In this document: positions 1 to 6,568 of the stretch, in pieces
Layout of the letters: each line of letters opens with the position of its first letter
Numbering within the stretch: the first letter of the stretch is position 1
From: Prevotella sp.
GTDB lineage: Bacteria; Bacteroidota; Bacteroidia; Bacteroidales; Bacteroidaceae
Length of the DNA stretch: 9,914 nt
Assembly: GCA_017632825.1 (NCBI GenBank)
Contig: JAGBQP010000065.1
Location: forward strand, 1-9,914
Direction: 5' to 3'
Made by a program: the position numbers and the translations under genes
Notes under the pieces: generated by a model
Seen by the model: only the letters and a program-made list of their open reading frames with translations
What the model was told of the DNA's origin: nothing
Databases searched by the model: none

Positions 1-953
1 AGGGTCTTGCCCGTTTCGGGTTCCAACTGTACAGCAGCGAATCCCGAGTGCCATGAGCCAAAGATGAGCCAGTGTTCGCCTTCGGGTGTGATGATATATG
101 AAGGGTCGATAGCATTATAGCGGAAATAGCCGTTCCAGTCGTTAGTGTTGCTACGTGCCCAGTTCTTTCCTTTGTCCGACATCGAGCAGAGTACAAACCC
201 TTTGTCCACCCAACTGTTAGCTTTGTCAGGCGTTGCTGTCTCCATTACGCCGATGAAGGCTCGTTCTGTCCATGAGTTGTCGAAGTTTTCCGGTGTGTTG
301 GCCTTGCCGGTTTTGATGTAGTTATCAACAACGATGCAATAGTACATACGATAAAGTCCCTCCTTAACCTTGCGGGCACAAGGAGCCCAATAGCCATATT
401 GCGGACTGGAAATCTCGGGCAAATTCAGTCGGCGGCGTTCGCTGTTGAGTGAGTCTTTAACCCATGTCGGCGGAGTAGTCATGGTAGCACCCATATATTT
501 CCAGTCAACCAAGTTCTTGGAGCGTCGGCAGTGGAAATGTCCATGCCCGTTTTGCGGATCGCCGAAGCCAGCATCCGTACAGTACATATAATAATACCCG
601 TCATCGGCCAGCATGACCGATGGGTCGTGGATATTGGCGAGATTCCATTTTGAACGAGTATCCCATTTTGCCAGATGGCGATAATCATCAGGATATGTAG
701 GTGCTTTCCATGTGCGCTCTGCCAATGGTGTTGCCGTGATAGAGACAACGCGGCTGATGTCGGTGCCGCCACTGGTGATGTCTCCTCTGCGGATAAGCCA
801 GTTGTCATCACCGCTACCTTTGACAATGGTGATATCCGACCAAGTGAACTTCTGACCATCGCTGAGGCTGATGACATATTGGGCTGTGGCAGTAGCATGA
901 AACAGTAGTGTCATCACGGTTAATAGAAGTGTCAGATGTAAGATGCGTTTCAT
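1..953 (-). CDS. GH43 arabinan endo-1,5-alpha-L-arabinosidase, 3' end cut by window edge
   Basis: Reading frame open from the ATG at 951-953 to the window edge (317 codons, no stop), so the C-terminus is missing. Residues 1-24 form a signal peptide ending near ATATAQ, which predicts export. About 80 residues of unassigned N-terminal sequence follow, then a GH43 five-bladed propeller: the general-base motif NIHDPSV (Asp110), DDGYYYMYCTDAG, YWAPCARKV (189-197), FIGVMETATPDKA, and AIDPSYIITPEG, with Asp283 as the likely pKa-modulating residue. The catalytic acid Glu should lie beyond the edge. Known role of the family: hydrolysis of alpha-1,5-linked arabinan from pectin; exact linkage specificity cannot be fixed from a partial protein. 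It follows the T9SS-tail gene by 13 bases and has an unusually clear Shine-Dalgarno. Other GH43 activities (arabinofuranosidase, xylosidase) remain possible. Confidence 0.88.
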   Translation of the reverse strand, partial: MKRILHLTLLLTVMTLLFHATATAQYVISLSDGQKFTWSDITIVKGSGDDNWLIRRGDITSGGTDISRVVSITATPLAERTWKAPTYPDDYRHLAKWDTRSKWNLANIHDPSVMLADDGYYYMYCTDAGFGDPQNGHGHFHCRRSKNLVDWKYMGATMTTPPTWVKDSLNSERRRLNLPEISSPQYGYWAPCARKVKEGLYRMYYCIVVDNYIKTGKANTPENFDNSWTERAFIGVMETATPDKANSWVDKGFVLCSMSDKGKNWARSNTNDWNGYFRYNAIDPSYIITPEGEHWLIFGSWHSGFAAVQLEPETGKT

Positions 954-958
954 GGTTT

Positions 959-965
959 CTCCTTT
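959..965 (-). promoter_or_regulatory. Strong Shine-Dalgarno before the GH43 start
   Basis: On the minus strand the 13-base gap before the GH43 ATG contains AAAGGAG followed by a 6-base or shorter spacer. Most genes in this window have AT-rich leaders without such a site, so this one supports the ATG at 953 and may raise translation of the second secreted gene. Confidence 0.6.
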
Positions 966-966
966 C

Positions 967-1443
967 TTATTTTTTTGTGAACTTAATGGTGACATCACCC
1001 ACTTTTAACAAGTAAACACCTTTCGGCAAGTCACCGACCTCAATTTCTGTCTTTCCTTCACTGGCTGTCTGTGTGAGTAGCTTGGTGCCATTCAGGTGAT
1101 ATACCAGAATAGACGTTCCTGCCGTGCAGTTGCTCAGTACGATTTTTTGTTGAACCAGTCCTGTGTAGGTAGCAGGTTGAGACTCTGTTTTGAGACTCTT
1201 TACGTCGGTTGTTTCTAATTGTCTGAAGGTGATAGCAGCAAGCCTGTCGCTCAGGGATCCGTCTTTGCTGATTACAGCAATGCCTTCCTCCCAGTCACTG
1301 GTCATGAGGAAGGCAATGTCGGCCATTGCGGCCACTGGTATGTCGGGCTTTGAAGCATCGACGACATACCAGCGGGCCTGGCCTTGTGCTGCGGCGCCAA
1401 GCGCCGACAGCACGGACATTAGTAGAATAGTTAGTAGTCTCAT
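967..1443 (-). CDS. Small secreted protein with T9SS type A-like C-terminal tail
   Basis: 158 residues. Residues 1-20 are a signal peptide ending in GAAAQ. The middle (24-80) is a short segment with the patterns DIAFLMTSDWEEGIAVIS and RLAAITFRQ, which I cannot assign to a named domain, though similar short segments are familiar from Prevotella secreted proteins. Residues 95-158 resemble the T9SS sorting tail: an IVLSN strand, then ILVYHLNGTKLL, a hydrophilic turn, IEVGDLPKGVYLLKVGD and a basic end KFTKK. In the known family this beta-sandwich directs export through the outer membrane and surface attachment. Here almost nothing precedes the tail, so there is no enzymatic cargo. The gene sits between the CoA transferase (26 bases upstream) and the GH43 gene (13 bases downstream), most simply as part of the same transcript. 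Function unknown; it may be a remnant or a small surface protein. Confidence 0.75.
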   Translation of the reverse strand: MRLLTILLMSVLSALGAAAQGQARWYVVDASKPDIPVAAMADIAFLMTSDWEEGIAVISKDGSLSDRLAAITFRQLETTDVKSLKTESQPATYTGLVQQKIVLSNCTAGTSILVYHLNGTKLLTQTASEGKTEIEVGDLPKGVYLLKVGDVTIKFTKK

Positions 1444-1469
1444 TTTGTTGTAATTAGGTGTAATAGTTG

Positions 1470-2975
1470 TTATTTCAGGTATTCTGAGAAGTCGGTCAGC
1501 TTCATGTCGCCCTTACGAGCCAGTGTGTCGTGCAAGGCGAAGGCTGCAGTCAGGTTGTGACGCGTCTGTCCCATCTTCGAAATCTTCAGGTAGTCCCACA
1601 ACAGCTGCTTGTAGTCAGGGTGCGCACAGTTCTCGATGATGCACTCGGCACGCTGTGCGGGTGACTTGCCGCGCAGGTCGGCCACACCTTGCTCCGTGAC
1701 GATGATGTTTACATCGTGTTCTGATGAGTCCTGGTGGGAGACGAAGGGTACAATCGATGAGATGACACCGCCTTTGGCAACTGATGGACAAGTGAAGATG
1801 CTCAGATAGGCATTGCGGATGAAGTCGCCGCTGCCACCGATACCGTTCATCATCTTCGTACCGCTGATGTGTGTAGAGTTAACATTACCATAGAGGTCGG
1901 CTTCGATGGCTGTGTTGATAGCGATGACACCCAGTCGGCGGATAACCTCAGGAGAGTTTGAAATCTCACTTTGGCGCAGTGTCAAGTGCTGCTTCATGTA
2001 GTCCATGTTGTCGTAAACCTGCATCAGACAGTCGTTTGAGACGGTAAGCGAGCAGGCAGAAGCATCCTTTACACGACCGTTGAGCATCATCTCGATGACC
2101 GAGTTCTGAATAACCTCGGTATAGATGTTGAAGTCGGGCACATGCTTGTCTTCACCCAGTGCGCCGAGGATGGCGTTGGCAGTCGAGCCTACACCACTCT
2201 GCAGTGGCAGGAACTCCTTGGGAATACGTCCCTTGTGCATTTCCTCTACCAGGAACTCGGCTGTCAGGAAGCCAATCTTTTCTGTCACGGGGTCGCTGTC
2301 CTTGAAGGCACGGGCCTCGTCGGGAATGTTACACTCCACAACACCGACAACCTTCTCCTTGGGAATAGAGACATAGGGCTTGCCAATGCGGTCACCAACG
2401 TGCTCAATGGGGATAGCCTTGCGATAGGGTGGGTCAAGAGGCTCGTACACATCATGGATGAACTTTGCATTAGGATTGTGGAACGAGTTAAGTTCCAGAA
2501 TGATATGCTTGGCCAGACGGGCAGCAGTGGGCGAGATGCCACCGGCAGCAGTCAGATAGACGTGATAGTCGTTACCAGCGTCTTCAATGTCGCACACCTC
2601 GAGAATAGCCCAATCCAGAGGACCATAGAACCCGTAGCGTAACTCCTGTGCCATGTGGCTCAGATGCAGGTCGTTATAGGGAATCTCTCCCAAGTTGACG
2701 TGCTTACGGAAGTCAGGGTTTGTTGTATAAGGGGCGCGGTACAGGATGGCCTGTGCATTAGCTAGGTCACCATCGGTTGACTGTCCAGTGGAAGCACCCG
2801 TGAAGATAGCCACCTTAAACTCACGGCCGGCCTCGTGTTCTGCTACCGCAATTTTTGCCAGTTCCTTCGTTGTAGCCTTAGCCACACCGGCAGGAGTAAA
2901 ACCACTCATGGCGATGTGATCGCCATTCTTAATCAATGCTGCAGCCTCTGCAGCAGTCATACGTGTATAAGCCAT
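1470..2975 (-). CDS. Acetyl-CoA hydrolase/transferase family; probable succinate (propionyl-/acetyl-CoA) CoA transferase
   Basis: 501 residues from the ATG at 2973-2975, typical length for the Cat1/ScpC/AarC group of class I CoA transferases. A longer frame begins at TTG 2996, but MAYTRMTAAEAAALIKNGD is the usual N-terminus and the promoter position fits the ATG. Visible motifs: QSGVGSTANAIL (259-270), the catalytic glutamate region NIYTEVIQ with Glu287 as the likely residue forming the gamma-glutamyl-CoA thioester, GIGGSGDF (378-385) and VTEQGVADLRGKSP (426-439). In Bacteroidota such enzymes move CoA between succinate and propionyl- or acetyl-CoA during succinate/propionate fermentation in the cytoplasm; the acyl preference cannot be read from sequence alone. 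A promoter with consensus elements lies just upstream. No terminator separates it from the secreted-protein gene that follows. Confidence 0.93.
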   Translation of the reverse strand: MAYTRMTAAEAAALIKNGDHIAMSGFTPAGVAKATTKELAKIAVAEHEAGREFKVAIFTGASTGQSTDGDLANAQAILYRAPYTTNPDFRKHVNLGEIPYNDLHLSHMAQELRYGFYGPLDWAILEVCDIEDAGNDYHVYLTAAGGISPTAARLAKHIILELNSFHNPNAKFIHDVYEPLDPPYRKAIPIEHVGDRIGKPYVSIPKEKVVGVVECNIPDEARAFKDSDPVTEKIGFLTAEFLVEEMHKGRIPKEFLPLQSGVGSTANAILGALGEDKHVPDFNIYTEVIQNSVIEMMLNGRVKDASACSLTVSNDCLMQVYDNMDYMKQHLTLRQSEISNSPEVIRRLGVIAINTAIEADLYGNVNSTHISGTKMMNGIGGSGDFIRNAYLSIFTCPSVAKGGVISSIVPFVSHQDSSEHDVNIIVTEQGVADLRGKSPAQRAECIIENCAHPDYKQLLWDYLKISKMGQTRHNLTAAFALHDTLARKGDMKLTDFSEYLK

Positions 2976-3006
2976 AATTAAATTAGAAATTTGCAAATTT
3001 TGATTG

Positions 3007-3037
3007 CAAAATTAATGTTTTTCGATGGTATTACAAA
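3007..3037 (-). promoter_or_regulatory. Bacteroidota-type promoter for the CoA-transferase gene
   Basis: On the minus strand, TTTG at 3034-3037 is followed after exactly 19 bases by TAATTTTG at 3007-3014, matching the TTTG / TAnnTTTG consensus used by the Bacteroidota primary sigma factor. Transcription would start near 3000, giving a leader of roughly 25 AT-rich bases before the ATG at 2975. Confidence 0.75.
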
Positions 3038-3065
3038 ACAATTCACACTTTTTTTACCCATTCGT

Positions 3066-3096
3066 TTTGCAATTCAAAATATAATCCCTATATTTG
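3066..3096 (+). promoter_or_regulatory. Bacteroidota-type promoter for the DUF805 gene
   Basis: TTTG at 3066-3069, a 19-base spacer, and TATATTTG at 3089-3096 match the Bacteroidota consensus. It diverges from the CoA-transferase promoter, with about 28 bases between the two -33 elements. Predicted start near 3100-3104, so the leader before the ATG at 3188 is about 85 bases, long for such a small gene. Confidence 0.75.
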
Positions 3097-3131
3097 CATA
3101 TTGTAACACATTAACTGAAGGAAAGGATAAA

Positions 3132-3187
3132 GGATTCGGCCTGGCCTAAAGTCAATTATTCACAAATGAATCCATCAAGGAAGTACT
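3132..3187 (+). other. Leader of the DUF805 gene with inverted repeats, an overlapping mini-ORF and a Shine-Dalgarno
   Basis: GGATTC at 3132-3137 can pair with GAATCC at 3168-3173, and a smaller ATTCA/TGAAT hairpin lies inside the right part. An ATG at 3166-3168 opens a 14-codon out-of-frame ORF that ends at TAA 3208-3210, overlapping the start of the real gene. AAGGA at 3177-3181 with a 6-base spacer selects the ATG at 3188. The pairings are short and may be chance. Confidence 0.3.
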
Positions 3188-3526
3188 ATGGGATTTTTTG
3201 GTGCTATTAAATCGGTGTTAGGCAACTATGCTAATTTCTCTTCTCGTGCTCGTCGTTCTGAGTATTGGTGGTGGTGTTTGTTTACATTACTTTGGGCTTG
3301 GATTCCCATTGTGAACATTCTGCTTGGTTTGGTATTCTTCTTGCCAAGTCTTGCTGTTGCAGTTCGTCGTCTCCACGATACAGGACGTAGCGGTTGGTGG
3401 ATTCTTCTGGGTCTTATTCCTATTATCGGTGCGATTGTCCTGATAATTTTCTATTGCACAGACAGTCAGCCTGGCGAAAACCAGTATGGTTCAAATCCCA
3501 AAGAACCAAAGGAACCAATTGCATAA
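3188..3526 (+). CDS. DUF805 family small membrane protein
   Basis: 112 residues. The DUF805 signature is clear: FSSRARRSEYWWW (17-29), LPSLAVAVRRLHDTGRSGWW (52-71) and the C-terminal pattern PGENQYGSNP (95-104). Hydrophobic segments at about 29-58 and 70-90 predict an inner-membrane protein; the connection between the first segments is short, putting it at the small end of the family (E. coli YhaH type is a little longer). The biochemical role of the family is not established. It is a stand-alone plus-strand gene with its own promoter and terminator, facing away from the CoA transferase and toward the hemolysin III gene. The start is fixed by an AAGGA Shine-Dalgarno and by the family's usual N-terminus. 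Confidence 0.92.
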   Translation: MGFFGAIKSVLGNYANFSSRARRSEYWWWCLFTLLWAWIPIVNILLGLVFFLPSLAVAVRRLHDTGRSGWWILLGLIPIIGAIVLIIFYCTDSQPGENQYGSNPKEPKEPIA

Positions 3527-3532
3527 TCATTT

Positions 3533-3559
3533 AAGGGGTGGCTTCGGTCACCCTTTTTT
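3533..3559 (+). terminator. Intrinsic terminator after the DUF805 gene, UUCG tetraloop
   Basis: GGGTGGC at 3536-3542 pairs with GTCACCC at 3547-3553 around a TTCG loop closed by C-G, the very stable cUUCGg tetraloop; one pair is G-U. Six T residues follow (3554-3559) and A residues precede. It lies between convergent genes. On the minus strand it would also form a hairpin after the hemolysin III gene, but the following T-run is poor there. Confidence 0.9.
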
Positions 3560-3565
3560 CATACG

Positions 3566-4213
3566 CTATAGATAATCCATCAGCACGTCCCATACGGCGA
3601 TGATGTGACAGACAGACCCTGCCAGCACAAAGAAATGGAAGATGGAGTGCATGTATTTGCGTTTGTTGAGTGAGTAGAAGACGGCTCCCGTAATGTAACA
3701 AACGCCCTCGGCAATCAACCATATCACGGCGGCTGCCGATACAGAATCTATCAGGGGTTTGAAAGCCACGAGCACCGAGAGTCCCATACCAACGAAGCAG
3801 AAGGTCTCCAAATTGGAGTGTTCTTTCAGACGAATAAAACTCACGATGGTGCCCGCCAATGCACATGTCCATACAAAAATGAAGAGCGACCAGCCCCAGT
3901 AACCCTGTTCGCGCAACGCTGTCAGCGTCAGCGGAGAGTAAGAGCCGGCAATATGCCAGTAGATGGCGGCGTGGTCCCATTTCCTGAGCCGTTCCTTCCA
4001 TTTGGAGTGATGGCGGATGGAGTGGTAAATGGTAGAGGCTGCATAGCTTGCCAACATGCCGAAAAGGTAGAGGATGACACCACAGCGCGCCCAGTTATTA
4101 TCGCTTTGAAAACACCATATCAGGAAGATGATGCCAATGACAATACCTAACAGAATGCCGCCGCCGTGAGATGAGGCATTCCATATCTCTTCCTTTTTCG
4201 TATAGCGTATCAT
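3566..4213 (-). CDS. Hemolysin III / PAQR-family membrane protein
   Basis: 215 residues from the ATG at 4211-4213. An upstream ATG at 4297 would add 28 non-conserved residues and overlap the preceding gene, so the shorter form beginning MIRYTKKEEIWNASSHGGG is preferred. About seven hydrophobic segments are visible. Family motifs are present: EIWNASSH (9-16), AASTIYHSI (58-66) with the S-x3-H site (Ser60, His64), RKWDHAAIYWHIAGSYSPL with Asp80, and HSIFH (His189, His193) near the C-terminus, corresponding to the metal-binding residues known from PAQR receptors. Bacterial members have been linked to membrane homeostasis; the hemolysin label is historical and not evidence of toxicity. It starts 29 bases after the C26-M19 fusion gene and is probably co-transcribed with it, with a possible weak attenuating hairpin between them. 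Confidence 0.9.
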   Translation of the reverse strand: MIRYTKKEEIWNASSHGGGILLGIVIGIIFLIWCFQSDNNWARCGVILYLFGMLASYAASTIYHSIRHHSKWKERLRKWDHAAIYWHIAGSYSPLTLTALREQGYWGWSLFIFVWTCALAGTIVSFIRLKEHSNLETFCFVGMGLSVLVAFKPLIDSVSAAAVIWLIAEGVCYITGAVFYSLNKRKYMHSIFHFFVLAGSVCHIIAVWDVLMDYL

Positions 4214-4223
4214 CAGATAAAGT

Positions 4224-4244
4224 AAAAAGCGTGTATCGCTTCTT
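4224..4244 (-). terminator. Possible weak attenuator between the fusion gene and the hemolysin III gene
   Basis: Starting within the TAA stop of the upstream gene, AAGAAGCG (4237-4244) can pair with CGCTTTTT (4224-4231) around a 5-base loop, one pair being G-U. The core is only five strong pairs and the U residues lie in the stem, so it would be at most a partial terminator that lowers expression of the downstream gene. Confidence 0.3.
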
Positions 4245-5991
4245 ATGGGTGGTTTTGTTGTACCTGTTGCATCACGCGCAGGAAGTTTCCACCCCATATT
4301 TTCTGGATGTCCTGTTCGGAGAAGCGGCGGGAAAGAAGCTGGCGCGTAAACTGTAGGAGTTCGGATGAGTCACGCAGTCCGCGGATGCCACCGTCACCGT
4401 CGAAGTCGGTACCCAGGCCAACATGGTCGATGCCCATCACCTTGATAGCATGCTCCAAGTGTGCCATCGCGTCAAGAATCGTGGCTTCGCCTTCGCTTTT
4501 GATGAAACCGTGATATAGTGTGATTTGGCAGACGCCCCCCTTCTGAGCCAAAGCGCGCATTTGGTCATCGGTCAGATTGCGAGGATGGTCACAAAGGGCG
4601 CGACAGCTGGAGTGACTGCACACGATTGGTGTTTGGCTGATGTCAAGTGCATCATAGAATGACTGCTCACCAGCATGACTGAGGTCAACCATCAGCCCTA
4701 AGCGGTTCATTTCGCGGATAACCTGCTCGCCGAGCGGGCTGACGCCTCCGTGAGTATGGTTACCGCGTGCAGAGTCACAGATGTCGTTGTCGCCATTGTG
4801 ACAAAGGGTGATATAGACGATTCCTCGGTCGGCAAAGTGCTTGACGTTCTGTATGTTGCCTTCAATTGCCAAACCATTCTCTATGCCCAGCATGATGCTT
4901 TTGCGACCCTGCTGTTTGTTCTCCCACAGGTCTTGCGGAGTGCGGGCGATGCTGACAAAAGACTGATTTTGTTTGACGATGTCCTCAATCTTGTCAAAGA
5001 TAAGGTCGGCATACTCCTTAGGTCCTTTCACGTCAAAGTCCACCATCTCGTTAAACGTTTTGCCGTCTTTCGGCTGTGGCAGATACGCCACCATGATGGT
5101 AGCATCCTGTCGCCCTTCGGTCATTTTGTGCAGGTCAACGAGGATGCGTGGGTCGCGCTGTTCGAAATGAATACCCTGTGGAAAGAACATGGGTGTGTCG
5201 CAATGGGTGTCAAGCGTCAGCACATGATTGTGTACCTCGTGAGCCCTGCGGTAGTCACGGGCCTCGCCAATGAGCCATTGGAATAGTGGCAGCCCGCTGT
5301 CGTTCATACATTCTGGGTGCCATTGCACGCCGATGATGCTTTTCATCTCGGTGCTTTCTATAGCCTCAATGATACCATCGGTAGCGGTGGCTACGACACG
5401 GAATCTGTCGCCAGTCTCGCTGACTGCCTGATGGTGGAACGAATTGACAAGAAGGTGTGTTTCCTTATATAAATTAAATAAGGTAGAATCTTCAGCAATG
5501 ATGACACTGTGAGTCGGTTCCGAGCGCTCGGCGTCTTGCGAGTGCTTGATATCGGTTTCTATGTCCTGACAAACTTTGCCACCCAGCGCCATTGCCAGCG
5601 TCTGGATGCCGCGACAGATGCCGAGCATGGGCAGTTGTCGGTTATAGGCCAGCCGGGTAATCAGCAGTTCGGGCAGGTCGCGCTCACTGTTGATGCCGTG
5701 CAATCCGGCAACGGGCTCTTCTCCTGCCCAGAGTGGGTTAATGTCTGCTCCACCGCTGAGGATGAGACCATCCAGGTGGTCGAGTGTGTTCATCAGCACC
5801 TCATGGTTGGCAGAGGGTGGAATGACAACTGGTGTACCGCCGGCCTCGATGACCGATTGGTAGTAGCCTTTGCCCAGTGTGCAGCAAAGGTCTGCATAAT
5901 TGCCTGTAATGCCGATGACGGGACGTCGTCCGGCAGCAGGAAATTTGGCATAGGCACCGTCAACGTGCGCCTGTAAGTCGAAATGCTTCAA
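4243..5991 (-). CDS. Fused peptidase C26 (gamma-glutamyl hydrolase-like) and M19 membrane dipeptidase
   Basis: 582 residues, two enzymes in one chain. Residues 24-245 are a class I glutamine-amidotransferase-like C26 domain of the gamma-Glu-GABA hydrolase type: GLILSGGADINPLW, nucleophile elbow LGICRGIQ (Cys126), and VQWHPE (His225, Glu227). Residues 255-578 are an M19 zinc dipeptidase: THCD (His263, Asp265), bridging Glu371 in GIENG, VDLSH (His439), SHSS (His460), Arg471 in HPRN, and GLGTDFDG (Asp529). All expected catalytic and metal residues of both parts are present. No signal peptide, so a cytoplasmic enzyme. The only usable start is TTG at 5989-5991: an in-frame TAA lies two codons upstream, and the next ATG falls inside the first domain. 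It lies between an Lrp/AsnC gene (29 bases upstream) and hemolysin III. Domain order suggests sequential cleavage of gamma-glutamyl peptides such as glutathione; that is inference. Confidence 0.92.
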   Translation of the reverse strand: MKHFDLQAHVDGAYAKFPAAGRRPVIGITGNYADLCCTLGKGYYQSVIEAGGTPVVIPPSANHEVLMNTLDHLDGLILSGGADINPLWAGEEPVAGLHGINSERDLPELLITRLAYNRQLPMLGICRGIQTLAMALGGKVCQDIETDIKHSQDAERSEPTHSVIIAEDSTLFNLYKETHLLVNSFHHQAVSETGDRFRVVATATDGIIEAIESTEMKSIIGVQWHPECMNDSGLPLFQWLIGEARDYRRAHEVHNHVLTLDTHCDTPMFFPQGIHFEQRDPRILVDLHKMTEGRQDATIMVAYLPQPKDGKTFNEMVDFDVKGPKEYADLIFDKIEDIVKQNQSFVSIARTPQDLWENKQQGRKSIMLGIENGLAIEGNIQNVKHFADRGIVYITLCHNGDNDICDSARGNHTHGGVSPLGEQVIREMNRLGLMVDLSHAGEQSFYDALDISQTPIVCSHSSCRALCDHPRNLTDDQMRALAQKGGVCQITLYHGFIKSEGEATILDAMAHLEHAIKVMGIDHVGLGTDFDGDGGIRGLRDSSELLQFTRQLLSRRFSEQDIQKIWGGNFLRVMQQVQQNHP

Positions 5992-6020
5992 CTCTTATAC
6001 TTTAAGTTGATGATGAGCTC

Positions 6021-6485
6021 TTACTCCTCGATGTGTACGGGAATCTCGCGCTTGATACTCTGCTCCAGCGAGATGAGCGTTTCGGTAGCCACAACGCCGT
6101 GGATGTCCTGCAGACGGCCGTTTAGCAGCTCCATAAGCTGCTCGTTGTCACGGGCATAGAGCTTGACAAGCATGGTGTATGGTCCTGTAGTGAAGTGGCA
6201 CTCCACCACTTCGGGAATGTGCTGCAGTTCCTCGACGACATCCTTATACATGGAGCCTTTCTCCAGATTGATGCCCACATAGGTGCAGGTGCTGTAGCCG
6301 AGACTCTTGGGGTTGACATCGAAGCCGCTACCCGTGATGACATTAGCTTCGATGAGGTGTTGCACGCGCTGATGGATGGCCGCACGCGACACGTTGCACT
6401 CAGCGGCGACGTCCTTGAACGGGATACGCGCATTCTTTGACAAAATACTCAGAATCTTCTTGTCCAGCTTATCAATTTTTTCCAT
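6021..6485 (-). CDS. Lrp/AsnC family transcriptional regulator
   Basis: 154 residues, standard family length. Residues 4-60 form the winged helix-turn-helix: LDKKILSILSKNARIPFKDVA, then recognition helix NVSRAAIHQRVQHL, then GVI-like NVITGSGFDVNP. Residues 66-142 form the RAM ligand-binding and oligomerisation domain, with VVECHFTTGPYTMLVKLYA containing the conserved G-x-Y/D turn. Family members bind amino acids as octamers or dimers and act on amino-acid or peptide metabolism genes. It is the first gene of a unit with the C26-M19 peptidase fusion (29-base gap), which makes control of peptide or amino-acid breakdown a reasonable guess. Its own promoter lies 33 bases upstream, with a small AATT-x2-AATT dyad at 6502-6511 that could take part in autoregulation. 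Confidence 0.93.
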   Translation of the reverse strand: MEKIDKLDKKILSILSKNARIPFKDVAAECNVSRAAIHQRVQHLIEANVITGSGFDVNPKSLGYSTCTYVGINLEKGSMYKDVVEELQHIPEVVECHFTTGPYTMLVKLYARDNEQLMELLNGRLQDIHGVVATETLISLEQSIKREIPVHIEE

Positions 6486-6517
6486 TCTTATAGGTGGTTA
6501 GAATTACAATTTGTCAG

Positions 6518-6549
6518 CAAAGATAAACAATTCTGTTGAAATATGCAAC
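6518..6549 (-). promoter_or_regulatory. Promoter of the Lrp-peptidase-hemolysin III unit
   Basis: On the minus strand TATCTTTG at 6518-6525 is a perfect TAnnTTTG -7 element. GTTG at 6546-6549 is placed with a 20-base spacer as the -33 element; a TTTG three bases further up (6549-6552) gives a 23-base spacer and is less likely. Predicted start near 6512, leader about 27 bases. Confidence 0.7.
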
Positions 6550-6568
6550 AAAAACACCGAAAAAACGC

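Noticed and set aside
479..898. Minus-strand frame of 139 codons within the GH43 region
   Set aside because: It overlaps the GH43 frame out of register. The GH43 frame shows a signal peptide and catalytic motifs; this one shows none.
2142..2642. Plus-strand frame of 166 codons opposite the CoA transferase
   Set aside because: Antisense shadow of a conserved 501-residue enzyme, with no motif support.
2976..2996. TTG start at 2996 for the CoA transferase
   Set aside because: It would leave almost no leader after the predicted promoter and adds seven residues before the usual N-terminus; the ATG at 2975 fits better.
4214..4297. Upstream ATG (4297) extending the hemolysin III protein by 28 residues
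   Set aside because: The extension overlaps the preceding gene and is not membrane-like or conserved in pattern; family members start close to the ATG at 4213.
4750..5976. Plus-strand frames at 4750-5286 and 5509-5976
   Set aside because: Both are antisense to the C26-M19 fusion, whose catalytic motifs are complete. No start signals or recognisable domains.
6502..6511. AATTACAATT dyad downstream of the Lrp promoter as an operator
   Set aside because: Only four paired bases on each side in an AT-rich leader; too weak to list as a site, although the position suits autoregulation.
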